NCBI RefSeq assembly: GCF_036588685.1
Contig: NW_026963296.1
Location: 3,100,001-3,164,000 of the forward strand
Reading direction: 5' to 3'
Length of the DNA: 64,000 bases
Origin: Mytilus trossulus
Taxonomy: Eukaryota; Mollusca; Bivalvia; Mytilida; Mytilidae
Below are positions 1-10,148 of this stretch, in pieces. The notes under the pieces were generated by a model. It worked only from the letters and a program-made list of their open reading frames with translations. It was not told the DNA's origin and did no database searches. The position numbers and the translations under genes are program-made. Numbering within the stretch: position 1 is the first letter of the stretch; every line of letters starts with the position of its first letter.

Positions 1-119
1 CCGAATGGCAGTGCGACCATTATGAAAGTGGGGCGTCCGTTTGGCTGTTTGGGATGTATAAATTCTCAGCCACTTCCGGTCAGAATTGGGACGTTAAATC
101 CGAAATACCTCGTGTACAG

Positions 120-785
120 AGTGTTATGCCCTCTGACCGGTAAAAACCGGTATGGAACACAAACACTGTCTTGTTATGCCCATGTTCATTATATGATGTG
201 CGTTTACCTTTATATTATGTGCAATTGTCATTATATGATGTGAAAACACCTTTATATGATGTGTAAATATCCTTGTATGATGTGCAAATATCCTTATATG
301 TCATGTATGATGTGCAAACATCATTATATCATGTGCATATATACTTATATGATGTGCATATATACTTATATGATGTGCAAATGTACTTCTATGATGTGCA
401 AATATCCTTATATGATGTGCAAACATCATTATATGATGTGCAAAGATACTTATATGATTTGCAACTATACTTATATGACATGTATGTTGTGCAAATATAC
501 TTATATGATGTGCAAATATCCTTATATGATGTGCATTTTCCCTTATATTATGTGCAAACATCTTTATATGATGTTGTGTCATTATATTTTGTGGTTGTAA
601 TCTTGTATGATGTGGTTCGATTTACTTCTACATATGATGTCGAAACGTCATTATATGATGTGCTTTCGTCGTCGCTATGGTCAATGAACATGATTACGAT
701 TAGAATGATTACTGTCTACGTCATAACTGATTCCGATCTGCTTCTGCTGAGTAACAATATACCCGGCTCAAATATGTAATTATCG
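120..785 (+). repeat. Repeat element with 21-bp tandem array (copy 1)
   Basis: About 22 imperfect copies of a 21-bp unit of the form TTATATGATGTGCAAATATAC run from about 186 to 660. The exact 21-bp step can be seen in the starts of TGATGTGC at 371, 392 and 413. A left flank (GGTATGGAAC...CACTGTCTTG, 150-175) and a right flank (661-780, containing GGTCAATGAACATGATTACG) belong to the element, because both reappear in reverse complement at 14893-15850 around a second array. The unit is a multiple of three, so long open frames run through it on both strands; they are not genes. The family of the element is unknown to me. Bivalve non-autonomous elements with a tandem-repeat core are known, but assigning this one to them would be inference. 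Confidence 0.9.
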
Positions 786-1029
786 CTATCGAAAGTGAAA
801 TTTATAGTAAAAATGAGACAATGCAATTGAACAAAAATCAACATTTCAAACATTTCGGAGGAAGATAACGATCAATAAATACAGGAGCTAGTTGAAGAAA
901 TTTCCGGCTGCGGCGACAATATTATAAAACAAATTGTGGGGCTCTTCATAGCTTGCTATTCGGTTTGAGCAAGGCTCCGTGTTGAAAGTCGTATTTTTTA
1001 CTGTTATTGTTTACTTTTCACAAATTGTG

Positions 1030-1415
1030 ACTTGGATGAAGAGTTGTCTCATTGGCACTCATACCACATCTTTTTATTTCTATTCATTATAAAAGACACC
1101 GTCAGTTTTAAAAAATATTTCATAACAATATCTTTAAAATTATCTACTCATGGATGTCATTTGTTGATGTGGTTCATAAGTGCTTCTCGTTTCTCGGTTT
1201 TTATATACATTAGACCGTTGGTTTTTCCGTTTGAATGGTTTTACACTAATAATTTTTTGGGGCCCTTTATAGCTTGCTGTTCGTTGTGAGCCAAGGCTCC
1301 GTGTTGAAGGCCGTACTTTGACCTATTATGCTTTAATTTAATAAATTGTGACTTGGATGGAAAGTGGTCTCATTGGCACTCATACCTCATCTTCTTATAT
1401 CTATATAATATGGCG
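1030..1415. repeat. Dispersed mussel repeat (CACATCTT-tail family)
   Basis: Two partial copies in the same orientation, about 930-1080 and 1150-1400, each containing a 'TTGTGACTTGGATG' and 'CATTGGCACTCATACC' segment. Further copies lie at 59445-59700 (same strand), 44745-44870 (reverse) and, as a short piece, 17075-17130. I recognise the family from memory as a very common interspersed repeat of mussels. No coding potential is evident; the open frame at 1032-1289 runs through repeat sequence. Confidence 0.7.
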
Positions 1416-1419
1416 AGAT

Positions 1420-1860
1420 GATTTGTTTTATACAATGTTATTGAATAATATAAATTGTAAGATGTTTAATGTAATATTGAATATGTACAGTGATATTAAA
1501 TCTTGTATATCATATAATAATTGTAATTCGAAATACTCTGCTTGGTTGTGACAATGGTGTACGACAAGGAGAAAACTTATCACCTTTCCTATTTTCTTTA
1601 CTTTTGAATGACTAAGAAAATTTCTTAGTCAGTAAAAATATTACAGGACTTAAAACTATAGCAGAAGTTCTGGATAGAGAATTAGAAATGTATCTTAAGT
1701 TTTTTATTATATTGTATGCAAATGACACGGTATTGTTGGCTGAAACAGCACAGGATTACAGACTCAACTCAATGCCTTCCATGATAATTGTAAGGCTTGG
1801 AAAATGTATTTTATTTCGTTTGAAATTGTTTTTTTTCCGATTGCTATTTGTAGTAATTAT
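1420..1860 (+). pseudogene. Non-LTR retrotransposon reverse transcriptase, central fragment (broken)
   Basis: Translation gives the palm of a LINE-type reverse transcriptase. Around 1548-1610 it reads CDNGVRQGENLSPFLFSLLL, the hallmark block before the catalytic motif. At 1715-1745 comes LYANDTVLLAE, the YADD box with the first catalytic Asp changed to Asn. Upstream (1435-1530) MLLNNINCKMF and NMYSDIKSC match the preceding RT segment. A frameshift lies near 1545, a stop near 1610, and another shift after the LAE box, where LNAF-like residues continue in a different frame. The copy is dead. It continues, after interruptions, at 2985-3335 and 5155-5694 in the same orientation. Confidence 0.85.
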
Positions 1861-2505
1861 TTATAGATGGGAACTAGAATAACTAGTTCGGATACTGGTT
1901 TTGTAACAGTATGTACTATCCATAAATTTGATCTTAGGTGCATAAGGCACGAGGAAAGTTTTTGCGGTTTTTATGGGTGGGGTTTATTGGTACTATATAA
2001 AGTTTGGAATTTAAATGTATTAGTATCGAAGGTGCTCGCAGTTACGTCAAATTGAAATTGGTCACATAGGTATATATGCAGTTGCTGCTATGTTTATTGT
2101 ACGTACAGACGTTGGAGTTATTAGCCGAGGAAAAAGAAACGATGCGAAAAAGGAACAATGTTATATGTCATGTATTTATATATTGTTTCAATCTAAGACA
2201 TATGTACAATAAAGTAAAATAAAATATTGTATCGCAACTAATTTTATATCTGTGTTTATCTTGTTTATAGCCTATTGAATTTAGAGATTAAATACTTTAA
2301 ATTCGGACGGCAGGCAAGGGAAAATTTAATTGAAAGTAAATGTTGACAAAGCCTAAGTGTTTGGATTTGGACGCTTGCCAAAAAATCTTCAATTTTCTTA
2401 CAATGACACTAACATTGATACAGTAAAGCAGAATAACTATTTGGAATTGTTTTACTAAAACAGGGAATTTAAAATATGACAAACAAGAATGTGTCCAAAG
2501 TACAC
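1861..2505. other. No gene recognised
   Basis: AT-rich sequence that separates two parts of the broken retrotransposon. A possible poly(A) signal with AATAAAG and AATAAAA words occurs at 2205-2225, consistent with the 3' end of some other inserted element. No convincing coding frame. Confidence 0.5.
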
Positions 2506-2940
2506 GGATGCCCCACTCGCACTATCATTTTCCATGTTCCATGGACCGTAAAATTGGGTAAAAATGTAATTTAGCATAAACATTAGAAAGATTATACTAT
2601 AGGGAACATGTGTACTAAGTTTCAAATTGATTGGACTTCAATTTCATCAAAACTACCTTGACCAAAAACTTTAACCTGAAACTCGCAATTTCATCTTCTA
2701 TTTTCAGTGGACCGTGAAATTGGGGTCAAAAGTTTAATTTGGCTTTAAAATTAGAAAGATCATATCATAAGGAACATGTGTACTAAGTTTCAAGTTGATT
2801 GGACTTCAGCTTCATCAAAAACTACCTTGACCAAAAACTTTAACCTGAAGTGGGACGGACGGACGCACAGACAGACGGACGAACGAACGGAGCCACAGAC
2901 CAGAAAACATAATGCCCCTCTACTATCGTAGGTGGGGCAT
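2506..2940. mobile_element. Small non-autonomous element with short terminal inverted repeats
   Basis: The sequence starts ATGCCCCACTCG and ends with GTGGGGCAT, giving a 9-bp terminal inverted repeat. Inside are two direct copies, about 165-180 bp apart, of a segment containing GGAACATGTGTACTAAGTTTC and ACCTTGACCAAAAACTTTAA. A GACGGACGGACG-type run comes before the 3' end. A second, more diverged copy is at 39011-39281 (GATGCCTCAATCG ... GATTGGGCATC), and a 3' half is at 8035-8140. It inserted within the dead LINE. No coding capacity; best described as a MITE-like element. Confidence 0.7.
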
Positions 2941-2984
2941 AAAAACATTTATCCTATGAGGCCTAAAAATCCATGTACGAAGTT

Positions 2985-3335
2985 CTGAGAAATGGAAGGA
3001 TGTATCAGCTTTCTGTAAAATGTTAGCTTGATCTTTTTGGCAAACTATTCAAGCCCATTCTGTTGTAGTGGTGCGAAGTATGGGGTTTTAGTAATTATGA
3101 TATATTAGAAAAGATGCATTTAAAATTATGTAAATTACTTTTTAATCTGAAATCCTCAACACCAAATTATATGGTTTACGGGGAACTAGGTCAGGCCACC
3201 ATTCGGTCGATATAGCTGTGCATGAACTGATTTTGTGTCATGGATTGATACCCCATCTCCTTTGTTTTTCTATTATAGATATAAAAGTTCGAGCAGTATT
3301 ATTTTGGGCAAATTTGATATCCGGAAAACAAGTAC
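2985..3335 (+). pseudogene. Non-LTR retrotransposon, post-RT fragment (broken)
   Basis: In frame, about 3035-3190 reads as the connection region behind a LINE reverse transcriptase: KPILL-like residues, then CEVWGFSNYDILEKMHLKLC and TPNYMVYGELG (the first part crosses a frame change). At 3282-3335 IKVRAVLFWANLISGKQ follows, which is the next conserved block of the same family. This continues the RT fragment at 1420-1860; the MITE-like element at 2506-2940 lies between them. Frame changes and missing pieces show it is dead. Confidence 0.75.
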
Positions 3336-4934
3336 AGTTTTCTTTATATTGTACGACTTTTTCCCCCACAGAGCTATATAAAAACAGTTCATTACCGGGA
3401 GTTACACGGACACTTTTCGTATGATACACGGACTCTTTTTAGTTGTTACACGGACACGTTTTATGAATAGAACAACTCGTGCATGATCAGTGTGTTTATG
3501 GGCACTTTAACTTTCGATTAGATTTGAACTTTTTTGGTTCACCGACACATTTCCTGTCTTTTATAAAAAAAAATATGTTCGTTTGCATCATTTTTTTGAA
3601 ATTTCAGTAAAATACTATTCATACCAGGACACTAAAAGATAAGGAGGGGGGGGGTGATTTTCTCCGAAAAAAAGATATTTTGATCCAAAATCTTATCAGA
3701 AAAAAAAATGTGTGGTCATGCAGATGACAAAATAATGGTCTGCATGATTCCTGATTTTCCGAAAACTGTGAATATAGGAAGAGTAATTTGAGAAAAAAAA
3801 CATATTTAAGTGATGGCATTAAAAAAACTAAATAGTTTCCATACTCAAAAAAGAACATACCACCCCCCTTTATGAAGCAAAATAATCGATGTATTTTCTT
3901 TAATATATTATAGACATGCATAGTGTTCTGGACAATGTTAAAAGTAAAGAAATGATGATACCGACGTTTGTATTTAAAAAAAAGACAGGAACTTATCACA
4001 AGATAAATTCCTGTCAACTCACGAATGCACGATTGATCCTATAAATAAAGTGTTCGTATACTGCATGTCCAAATAGGCAGCTAATCCGTAATCGTGAAGA
4101 AAATCATTCAACTTTGTTATCAATATTGGACGGTAAGCTGCGATTGGATCATATAGTAACACGTGTTTAATTCAGATCAACACTAACTTGCAGAGACGAA
4201 CATGAATTAAAAGAAAATTAAAGTATATGCCTAAATATATTTAATAACAAGACAAAATCCCTTTTTTCATAACATTTCGTTAACCAATGAAGTAGAAAAT
4301 TCGTTGTTTTGAAACATTTATATTGTTATTGAATGTATATATATAAGTTGAAATCATATATTTCATGGGCCATTTTAACAAGGGGGTTTTGTACCTCGGA
4401 CAAAAGGGTGGGGGTCAAACTGTATGTCACCATTCAAATACATTAATTTTCCAATCTCCTGGACCCCCTCTCCCGCCTTTCCTTGAAGCCGCCGCTGAAT
4501 ATTAAATTCATGCATTTGACAACAAACGTGCGATTTTTACGATCTTTTACAGGTGAAATTAGGCGGGAGGGGAATAGCACATTCTGCATTTTTTCATAAA
4601 AATAAAGATCAAGCCTGTTTAATTAAAATAATTTAGCCCCCCTTTTTTCCCATCTTTCCGTTTCCCCCATAAATTTCGAACTTTCCACTGAAATCTTTCT
4701 TTTATATATTACTTTTTTATGATCGACTTGCATTTAAAGCAGTCTCAAATGTGTACAAAATTCATCTTTTACTTGAAGTGGTTATTTTTTTAATCAAATT
4801 ATAAGTTTCTTAGTTTTGTTCTAGAAAATATTCTCGGCCTAAGGGATACAGTTACTGCTTTAGGGCCCTTTAAGTTTCTCAAATTTTCAGTCTTGCAAAT
4901 TGTACTACTACTTGAAACGTCGTACAAGTCAGTT
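3336..4934. other. No gene recognised; interrupts the LINE
   Basis: AT-rich DNA with no frame I can support. A short tandem motif TTACACGGACAC recurs about every 23-25 bp at 3401-3462. Runs of G or C (for example 3642-3652, 4380-4385) and A/T homopolymers are common. The 132-codon frame at 3619-4017 (minus) is low-complexity and Phe-rich, with no recognisable domain. Confidence 0.5.
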
Positions 4935-5105
4935 ACAAAACAAAAGTAACAAAAACAGGCCGGAAACAACCTGCCGTATAGTTTTTCTGCACATATAGTC
5001 AGGTCAAGGTCCTCGGCTATCGCCTCAGACCTTGACCTGACTACTCGTGCAGAAAAACTATCCGGCAACGGTTGTTACCGGCCTGTTTCTTTGTAACCTT
5101 TGTAT
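4935..5105. repeat. Long hairpin (foldback element)
   Basis: Two arms of about 75-80 bp read the same in opposite directions. The left arm contains CAGGCCGGAAACAACCTGCC and AGTCAGGTCAAGGTC; the right arm contains GACCTTGACCTGACT and CCGGCCTG. Only about 16 bp (CTCGGCTATCGCCTCA) separate the arm centres at 5014-5029. The left arm has ATATAG where the right has CTCGT, so the arms are slightly diverged. It sits just before the LINE's last coding segment and looks like a foldback MITE. The minus-strand frame 4799-5068 is a shadow across it. Confidence 0.85.
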
Positions 5106-5154
5106 TGTATCTAATACTTATATAACTTTCTCGCCATATAAATGGTCATCATAA

Positions 5155-5810
5155 CATGCAGACTACATGGATTCTGTTTGTCAAAAAAAAATTCAAAATT
5201 GTGGTTTCTCATATATGTGGGAAACACAAAATTTCATTGATAAAGATTGGTTAAAAACAGTTATAAAGCAAATATTATAAGACCAGCTGTTTCTTCAGAA
5301 TATGAATTCGCTAATCCAAAATTCGTCAAAAGTTATTAACTACAAAATTGTTAAGAAAAACCGGGAATTTGAGGAACATTTTAATATTTTGAACTTTCAA
5401 GATGCCGTTGTCCTCTGTCGATTTCTAACGACTAATAACAAATTACCGATTGGAACTGGAAGGTGGCAAAACGTATTAAGAGAAAACTGTTTTTGCCATC
5501 AATGTAACAATCGACAAATTGGAGACGAATATCACTATATATTTGAATGTACTTTTTTCAAACAAAAATTTAACTTACAACGACATAATACAGTTAAATT
5601 CTCTGAACTTATGTCGAGTACTCGAAAACAAGTCATGAATAAGCTTTGTTCATTTATAAAAAATACAAACACGTGTGTTTGTCCTCCTGGCTAGTGACTT
5701 CTGTAACCTCTCTCCTTGTTTTATATATATTGTAAATAGTTATTGTTGTTATCTCTGTACTGATGTCATGCATTGGCTTTATGAGAATAAAGATATATAT
5801 ATATTTATAC
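5155..5810 (+). pseudogene. Non-LTR retrotransposon, C-terminal end and 3' UTR
   Basis: From about 5160 the frame reads NCGFSYMWETQNFIDKDWL, then a stop, then the 5302-5694 frame of 130 codons. The latter ends with a zinc-binding segment found at the C-terminus of many LINE proteins: CFCHQCNNRQIGDEYHYIFE, followed by Cys and a conserved FF. Translation stops at TAG 5692-5694. A short AT-rich tail follows with GAGAATAAAGATATAT at 5786-5801, a plausible poly(A) signal and 3' end. It completes the element begun at 1420; no 5' endonuclease region is visible, so the insertion was probably 5'-truncated. Confidence 0.8.
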
Positions 5811-5815
5811 CAGTA

Positions 5816-6097
5816 TGGATGATTGATTGATTGATTGTTTTGATGATTGATTGTTTTACGCCAATTTCAACACTATCATGCTCTTTCGTGGCAGTGAGTT
5901 TATATTGATGGTGGAAGCCGAAGTATGCGGAGAGTACCACCGACCTTCGGTAGGAAAACTGACAATTCTAGTCAATTAAGATTGGAGTCGAGCTTACCTG
6001 CCACGTGCGGGATTCGAACTCACAACCGAAGTGTTGACAGGCTGGTGATACATGCAGTAGTTCGACTAGTTAGACAACTCGGCCACCGAGCCGCCCC
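5816..6097 (-). mobile_element. tRNA-derived SINE
   Basis: Read on the minus strand it begins near 6097 with GGGGCGGCTCGGTGGCCGAG, a box-A-like D-arm. About 85 bp later comes a box B, GTTCGAATCCC (in plus orientation GGGATTCGAAC at 6010-6020). A tRNA-unrelated body follows with CGACCTTCGGTAGG-type sequence, and it ends in a simple tail of CAATCAATCAATC (5816-5840 on plus as GATTGATTGATT). This order, tRNA head, body, short tandem tail, defines a SINE. The head resembles Leu/Ser-type tRNAs, but the acceptor stem is not preserved. The 5925-6131 open frame is not a gene. Confidence 0.85.
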
Positions 6098-6129
6098 CTC
6101 CCCGAAATGGAATAAAGGAGAAATGGAAT

Positions 6130-6720
6130 GAGCTTCAACTCGGTGCATTACATTTGCGTGCAGCTTTCTATTATGTTTTCGTGCATATAATTCACAGCTT
6201 CATCCTGATGATTATGGATGGATGCTTGACGTCCAGCGGCATATTGATATGCATATTTATGGAACGCCATGACTGCCTTATGTTGTTGATCAGCATTATA
6301 TGCAGTGGTCACACCATTATATGCAGTGGTCACACCATTATATGCAGTGCTCACACCATTATATACAGTGCTCACAACATTATATGCAGTGTTCACAACA
6401 TTATATGCAGTGCTCACAACATTATATGCAGTGGTCACACCGTTATATGCAGTGCTCACAACATTATATGCAGTGCTCACAACATTATATGCAAGGCTCC
6501 CAACATTAACGCAGTGTTCCAACATAATATGCAGTTGTCGGTACATTATAAGCAGTGGTCATAACATTATATGCAGTGGTTTCAACATTATATGCAGTTG
6601 TCAGAACATTATATGCAGTGGTTTCAACATTATATGCAGTGATCACAACATTATACGTTTTTTGTTGATGAAGGTGATGATCAGTGATGGTGATGATGAT
6701 AATTTATGTATGTGATGGTG
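6130..6720 (+). repeat. Diverged 21-bp tandem array (third member of the family)
   Basis: About 16 copies of ATTATATGCAGTGGTCACACC-like 21-bp units from 6290 to 6655. The unit shares TTATATGnnGTG with the arrays at 186-660 and 15330-15800 and has the same period. The left flank also aligns: TATGGAACGCCATGACTGCC here against TATGGAACACAAACACTGTC in copy 1. A GATGATGGTGATG-type microsatellite follows at 6665-6725. I therefore treat it as an older relative of the same element. Open frames on both strands are by-products of the 21-bp period. Confidence 0.8.
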
Positions 6721-7459
6721 GTGATTCAGATTCGATAAACTTCGGAATTTTGTATCGGAAATTACCGAATACAGTCATAATTGATAATGCACCGCAAACA
6801 AATTGAAACAGTGGTGGAAGTCATGTCATCAAGGCAACTCGATTGAAAACTTTATCAGAAAAAATTAACGCCTACTATTGTCTGAAAATTGGACAGACAT
6901 AATTTTATTAATTTATGGGAAGTTCATTCTGAGAAAATGATGAAACTAAGAGTTGAATGAATTAACTAGTTCTATCCGTCGTAAGAAATACGCATGACAT
7001 AATGTAAGTTAAATAATGAAAAAAGTTCATGAAATATGGAAGGAAATTTTGTATGATAATTGCCTCGAGTTCATTTCCAACTAAAGAACTTTAGCAAGGT
7101 GCCACTTTTTAGTCAGTACTCAGTTTAAAAAAGCTTAAATATATTTTAAATAAAATTGTCAGCTTTCTATAAGACCCAAGTCCCATATTACGCTAGCTTA
7201 CACTGAAATGCATTCGAGTATCTATACTATTAAACGAGAAGACCTCATATTGTGTGTCGCTTCTCTTCCTTCCACAATAAATCAATCATCAGGCCTCTGT
7301 GTCCTATAGGTAACATGCATAGTCGCAATTGTCATCCATTCTTATGATTATTCAGATTGAGTTATTTTGGGAGAAAAACGACAAAAAAGGAGTCCGGATA
7401 TGATTCCGTCATCAGACTAAATTTTAGTCATGGATAAGACTTCCGGTTTGCAACATGCA
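6720..7459. other. No gene recognised
   Basis: AT-rich intergenic sequence. A segment beginning near 7215 (ATCTATACTATTAAACGAGAAGAC) looks like the end of another dispersed element. No coding frame or RNA gene seen. Confidence 0.4.
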
Positions 7460-8025
7460 CAAATACAACCAATCGTATGATAGATTACAAAAATGAAAAA
7501 TAAATAAGCCAATTAGAGCGTTCTCCATATCATGGTGTTTAGATCGCAAGAACCACAACTATTATACCTCCTTATCATTTCTTATAGAGGACAATTATTT
7601 TTCGCGTTTATCTACATGTAAAGTACGATTATACTACTTTAATATATAGAGACTCTCTGTATTCTGTCTACTGTCTTCTTTGAAATGTTTACTATTTAAG
7701 GGGTCATACCAGTGGCATATATATTAAAATAGTAAAACATGTGACACAAGTACAACCAATCGTATGATAGATAACAAAAATGAAAAATAAATAAGCGATT
7801 CAGAGTGTTCTCTATGTCATGGTGTTTAAATCGCAAGAATCACACCTATTATACCTCTTTAGAAAGGACAACTATTTTTCGCGTTTCATATCATAGTGTT
7901 TAGATCACAAGAACCACAACTATTATATCTCCTTAGAGAGGACAATTATTTTTTCGCGTTTATCTACATATTAACTACGATTGCAATACTTTAATATATC
8001 TGTCAGGGACTTTCTATGTTAGTAA
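7460..8025. repeat. Local direct duplications
   Basis: A segment with ACAACCAATCGTATGATAGA and AAAAATGAAAAATAAATAAG at 7466-7640 recurs at 7752-7885. A further partial copy (CATAGTGTTTAGATCACAAG ... TTTTTCGCGTTTATCTACAT) is at 7888-7970. All are in the same orientation, with roughly 85-90% identity by eye. This suggests stepwise tandem duplication of a non-coding segment about 285 bp long. Confidence 0.75.
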
Positions 8026-8034
8026 AGAAAGTCG

Positions 8035-8140
8035 ACCTCGACCAAAAACTTTAACCTGCAGCGGGAGAGACGGAGGAACGGGCGACCGGACGAACGAAAG
8101 CACGGATGCACAGACTAGAAACATAATGCCCATAAAAGGG
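8035..8140. repeat. 3' half of the ATGCCCCAC element
   Basis: CGACCAAAAACTTTAACCTG, a GACGGAGGAACGG-type run and ACATAATGCCC correspond to the last quarter of the element at 2506-2940. It is truncated and has lost the terminal GTGGGGCAT. Confidence 0.65.
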
Positions 8141-8224
8141 GCGTACACATTATTGTTGAGAGGGAAAACAGTGATTTGGCTAAAATGAAAGTAAGGTAGA
8201 TTAGAGGGAGGTAGGACCTTTTTC

Positions 8225-8390
8225 GAGGCATCGGGATTTGGTATTTTGAAGCTCGGGATTTGGGGATTGATCCTTACGGGATCCGGGAATATATTTTTCG
8301 ATCTCGGGATTTCGGGATATGAATTTCTTTCAATTCTCCATCTCGGGATTTCATTGTTTTAAGCCCGGGATTTCGGGATCAGGACCTTCC
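8225..8390. repeat. Cluster of CTCGGGATTTCGGGAT motifs
   Basis: At least six imperfect copies of TCGGGATTTNGGGAT occur in about 160 bp (for example at 8229, 8253, 8303, 8342, 8367), irregularly spaced by 15-40 bp. Iterated motifs of this kind lie just inside the ends of other mobile elements in this window, so this may be one end of a further element. I see no matching opposite end. Confidence 0.55.
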
Positions 8391-9828
8391 GACCATCCCT
8401 CAAATTAGCCTTAGTCGGTCTTAGTCATTTATACAAGATTCATATCCTACCATTGGGATGTTAATAAGGCGCTCAAAAGAAAAAAAACACCGATGGAATG
8501 TTCTAGAAAACATAATTTATTAGACTAATAATGGTCTATATATAAGCAGTTACATTTATTTCATGTTTGAAACGGTGTAAATTTTTAATTTGATTTGGCT
8601 TTTACCAAAAGAAGCATTGTAGCAAAGGAGAAGAATGATTGTGGTCTAAGGCCAGAAACACGAAAATAATTGAATTTAACAGAAAGGAAACAAATATCGG
8701 ACTTTAGGGAGAGGGCTTTTGATACCTTTTGTGAAATTCTCCATACATAATATCTTTTACAAAGAATCATCCTACAACAGTTCACAAGCTGTATATGCCC
8801 GCGATTTCGCGGGTGTGTTCTAGTAGCGTTTGATAGTTCATTGATAACATTCTGGCGTATCACAAACAAACATTAACAACTTGTAACGTCTCATTTCATT
8901 TCATTGGCCGAAATACAACAATTGTTTTTTTGGTCAATAGAATTGAATAAATGTTTTGTGAATTTCAAATAGTACTACAGATGGTCGAAATATTATACTG
9001 GAGTTCTTTATGCATGCAGCAACACAATTATTTTGTACCGCATTATGAAAAATGTAAGGATAAAATAAAATGCATGTGCTGCTTTTTTAAGGATGAATAT
9101 ATGAACCACTTTTAATTTCTTTCATACTGTCGAGAGGTTATTATCCTGACAATGTCATAGTTACTTATAATAGGGATCTCATAATACTGATCCGTTATAA
9201 TAATTTATGATTCCTCTTTTATTATGTTTGTGCTATAAAACAAACACACAGTAGCTAAGCGTTTGGTCATTCAGAAATAACGTATCATAGACAGAGAAAT
9301 GTCTTAGTTTATAAGGAACACTACAAATGTATTGTTTTCGATTTTAATTGGATGAACAGCTATCTTTTAATTTCATACCGTAAGAATAGAGCTTATGTGG
9401 GGCTTATTTCTCCTGTATATGGATCACTCACGGGGTCAAAATTGGAAAATTGTCGAAACTTATTGGACTCCGAATTATATACTTAATAGGATACAATTCA
9501 CATACTAGTTATTTTGCACTAAAAATTGCTGTGCCATGCCTTTTCAAAATAAGTTGAAAAATCGTACATGTTTAAGTAAAATTATATTTCGAATAACAAC
9601 GCTGACCAACATAAATAAAAAAAAAATCCAAAATGCAATGAACAGTTTACACCTGACAGATATTTGGTTCTCCTTGAAAAATACTGAGTCATGATATATC
9701 TAAATTGCAGTCCCGAGTAATCTGATGATGTTTATTTATAGTTAAATGATCAGAAATGCACAATTACATACATTTGTATGTGTATAAATATATATGTTTT
9801 TCGATACTTAAACATGATAAAGTAGATA
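8391..9828. other. No gene recognised
   Basis: AT-rich sequence with no supported coding frame. The minus-strand frame 8585-8869 shows no domain or splice context. It runs up to the left terminal repeat of the transposon at 9829. Confidence 0.4.
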
Positions 9829-10020
9829 TGTTACAGGGAATTTGTAAAATCACTGAAATTTCAGGGAGTGTGTAAAATCACTGAACTGATTAGTGGTTTT
9901 ATAAAATCCCTGATTTTGACCAGTGATTTTATAAAATTTCTGATTTTGACCAGTGATTTTACAAAATCCCTGAAATAATTAAGATCTTTTTTATCACTGA
10001 TTGTTTTCAGGGAATTTGTA
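9829..10020 (+). repeat. Left terminal inverted repeat with iterated motifs
   Basis: Contains five or more copies of a palindrome-like word, AATCACTGA / CAGTGATTT joined by TTTACAAA-type spacers, at about 9850, 9882, 9904, 9940 and 9955. Such iterated subterminal motifs are commonly transposase-binding sites in other transposons; that role here is inference. Confidence 0.8.
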
Positions 10021-10148
10021 AAAATAAATTCATTCTTATTGATTGAAAATTTCTGTGAAAAAAGCCTACAGCAGTAACACTCAATAACTTTAAGGTTAAT
10101 CTAAGTGAGAAGTTTCCATGCACTAAACCACTAACATACTCTAGAAAA

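Noticed and set aside
186-660. CRISPR-like regular array
   Set aside because: Units are contiguous 21-bp imperfect repeats without spacers, in a eukaryotic genome.
256-779. Overlapping open frames of 114, 168 and 93 codons on both strands
   Set aside because: They run through the 21-bp array; a 7-codon period leaves several frames open by chance.
3619-4017. 132-codon minus-strand protein
   Set aside because: Low-complexity Phe/Lys-rich translation of homopolymer-rich DNA, no domain or splice signals.
6005-6097. Functional tRNA gene on the minus strand
   Set aside because: It is the head of a SINE with a body and a CAATCAATC tail.
6148-6715. Four repetitive open frames (132-136 codons)
   Set aside because: Same cause: 21-bp tandem repeat.
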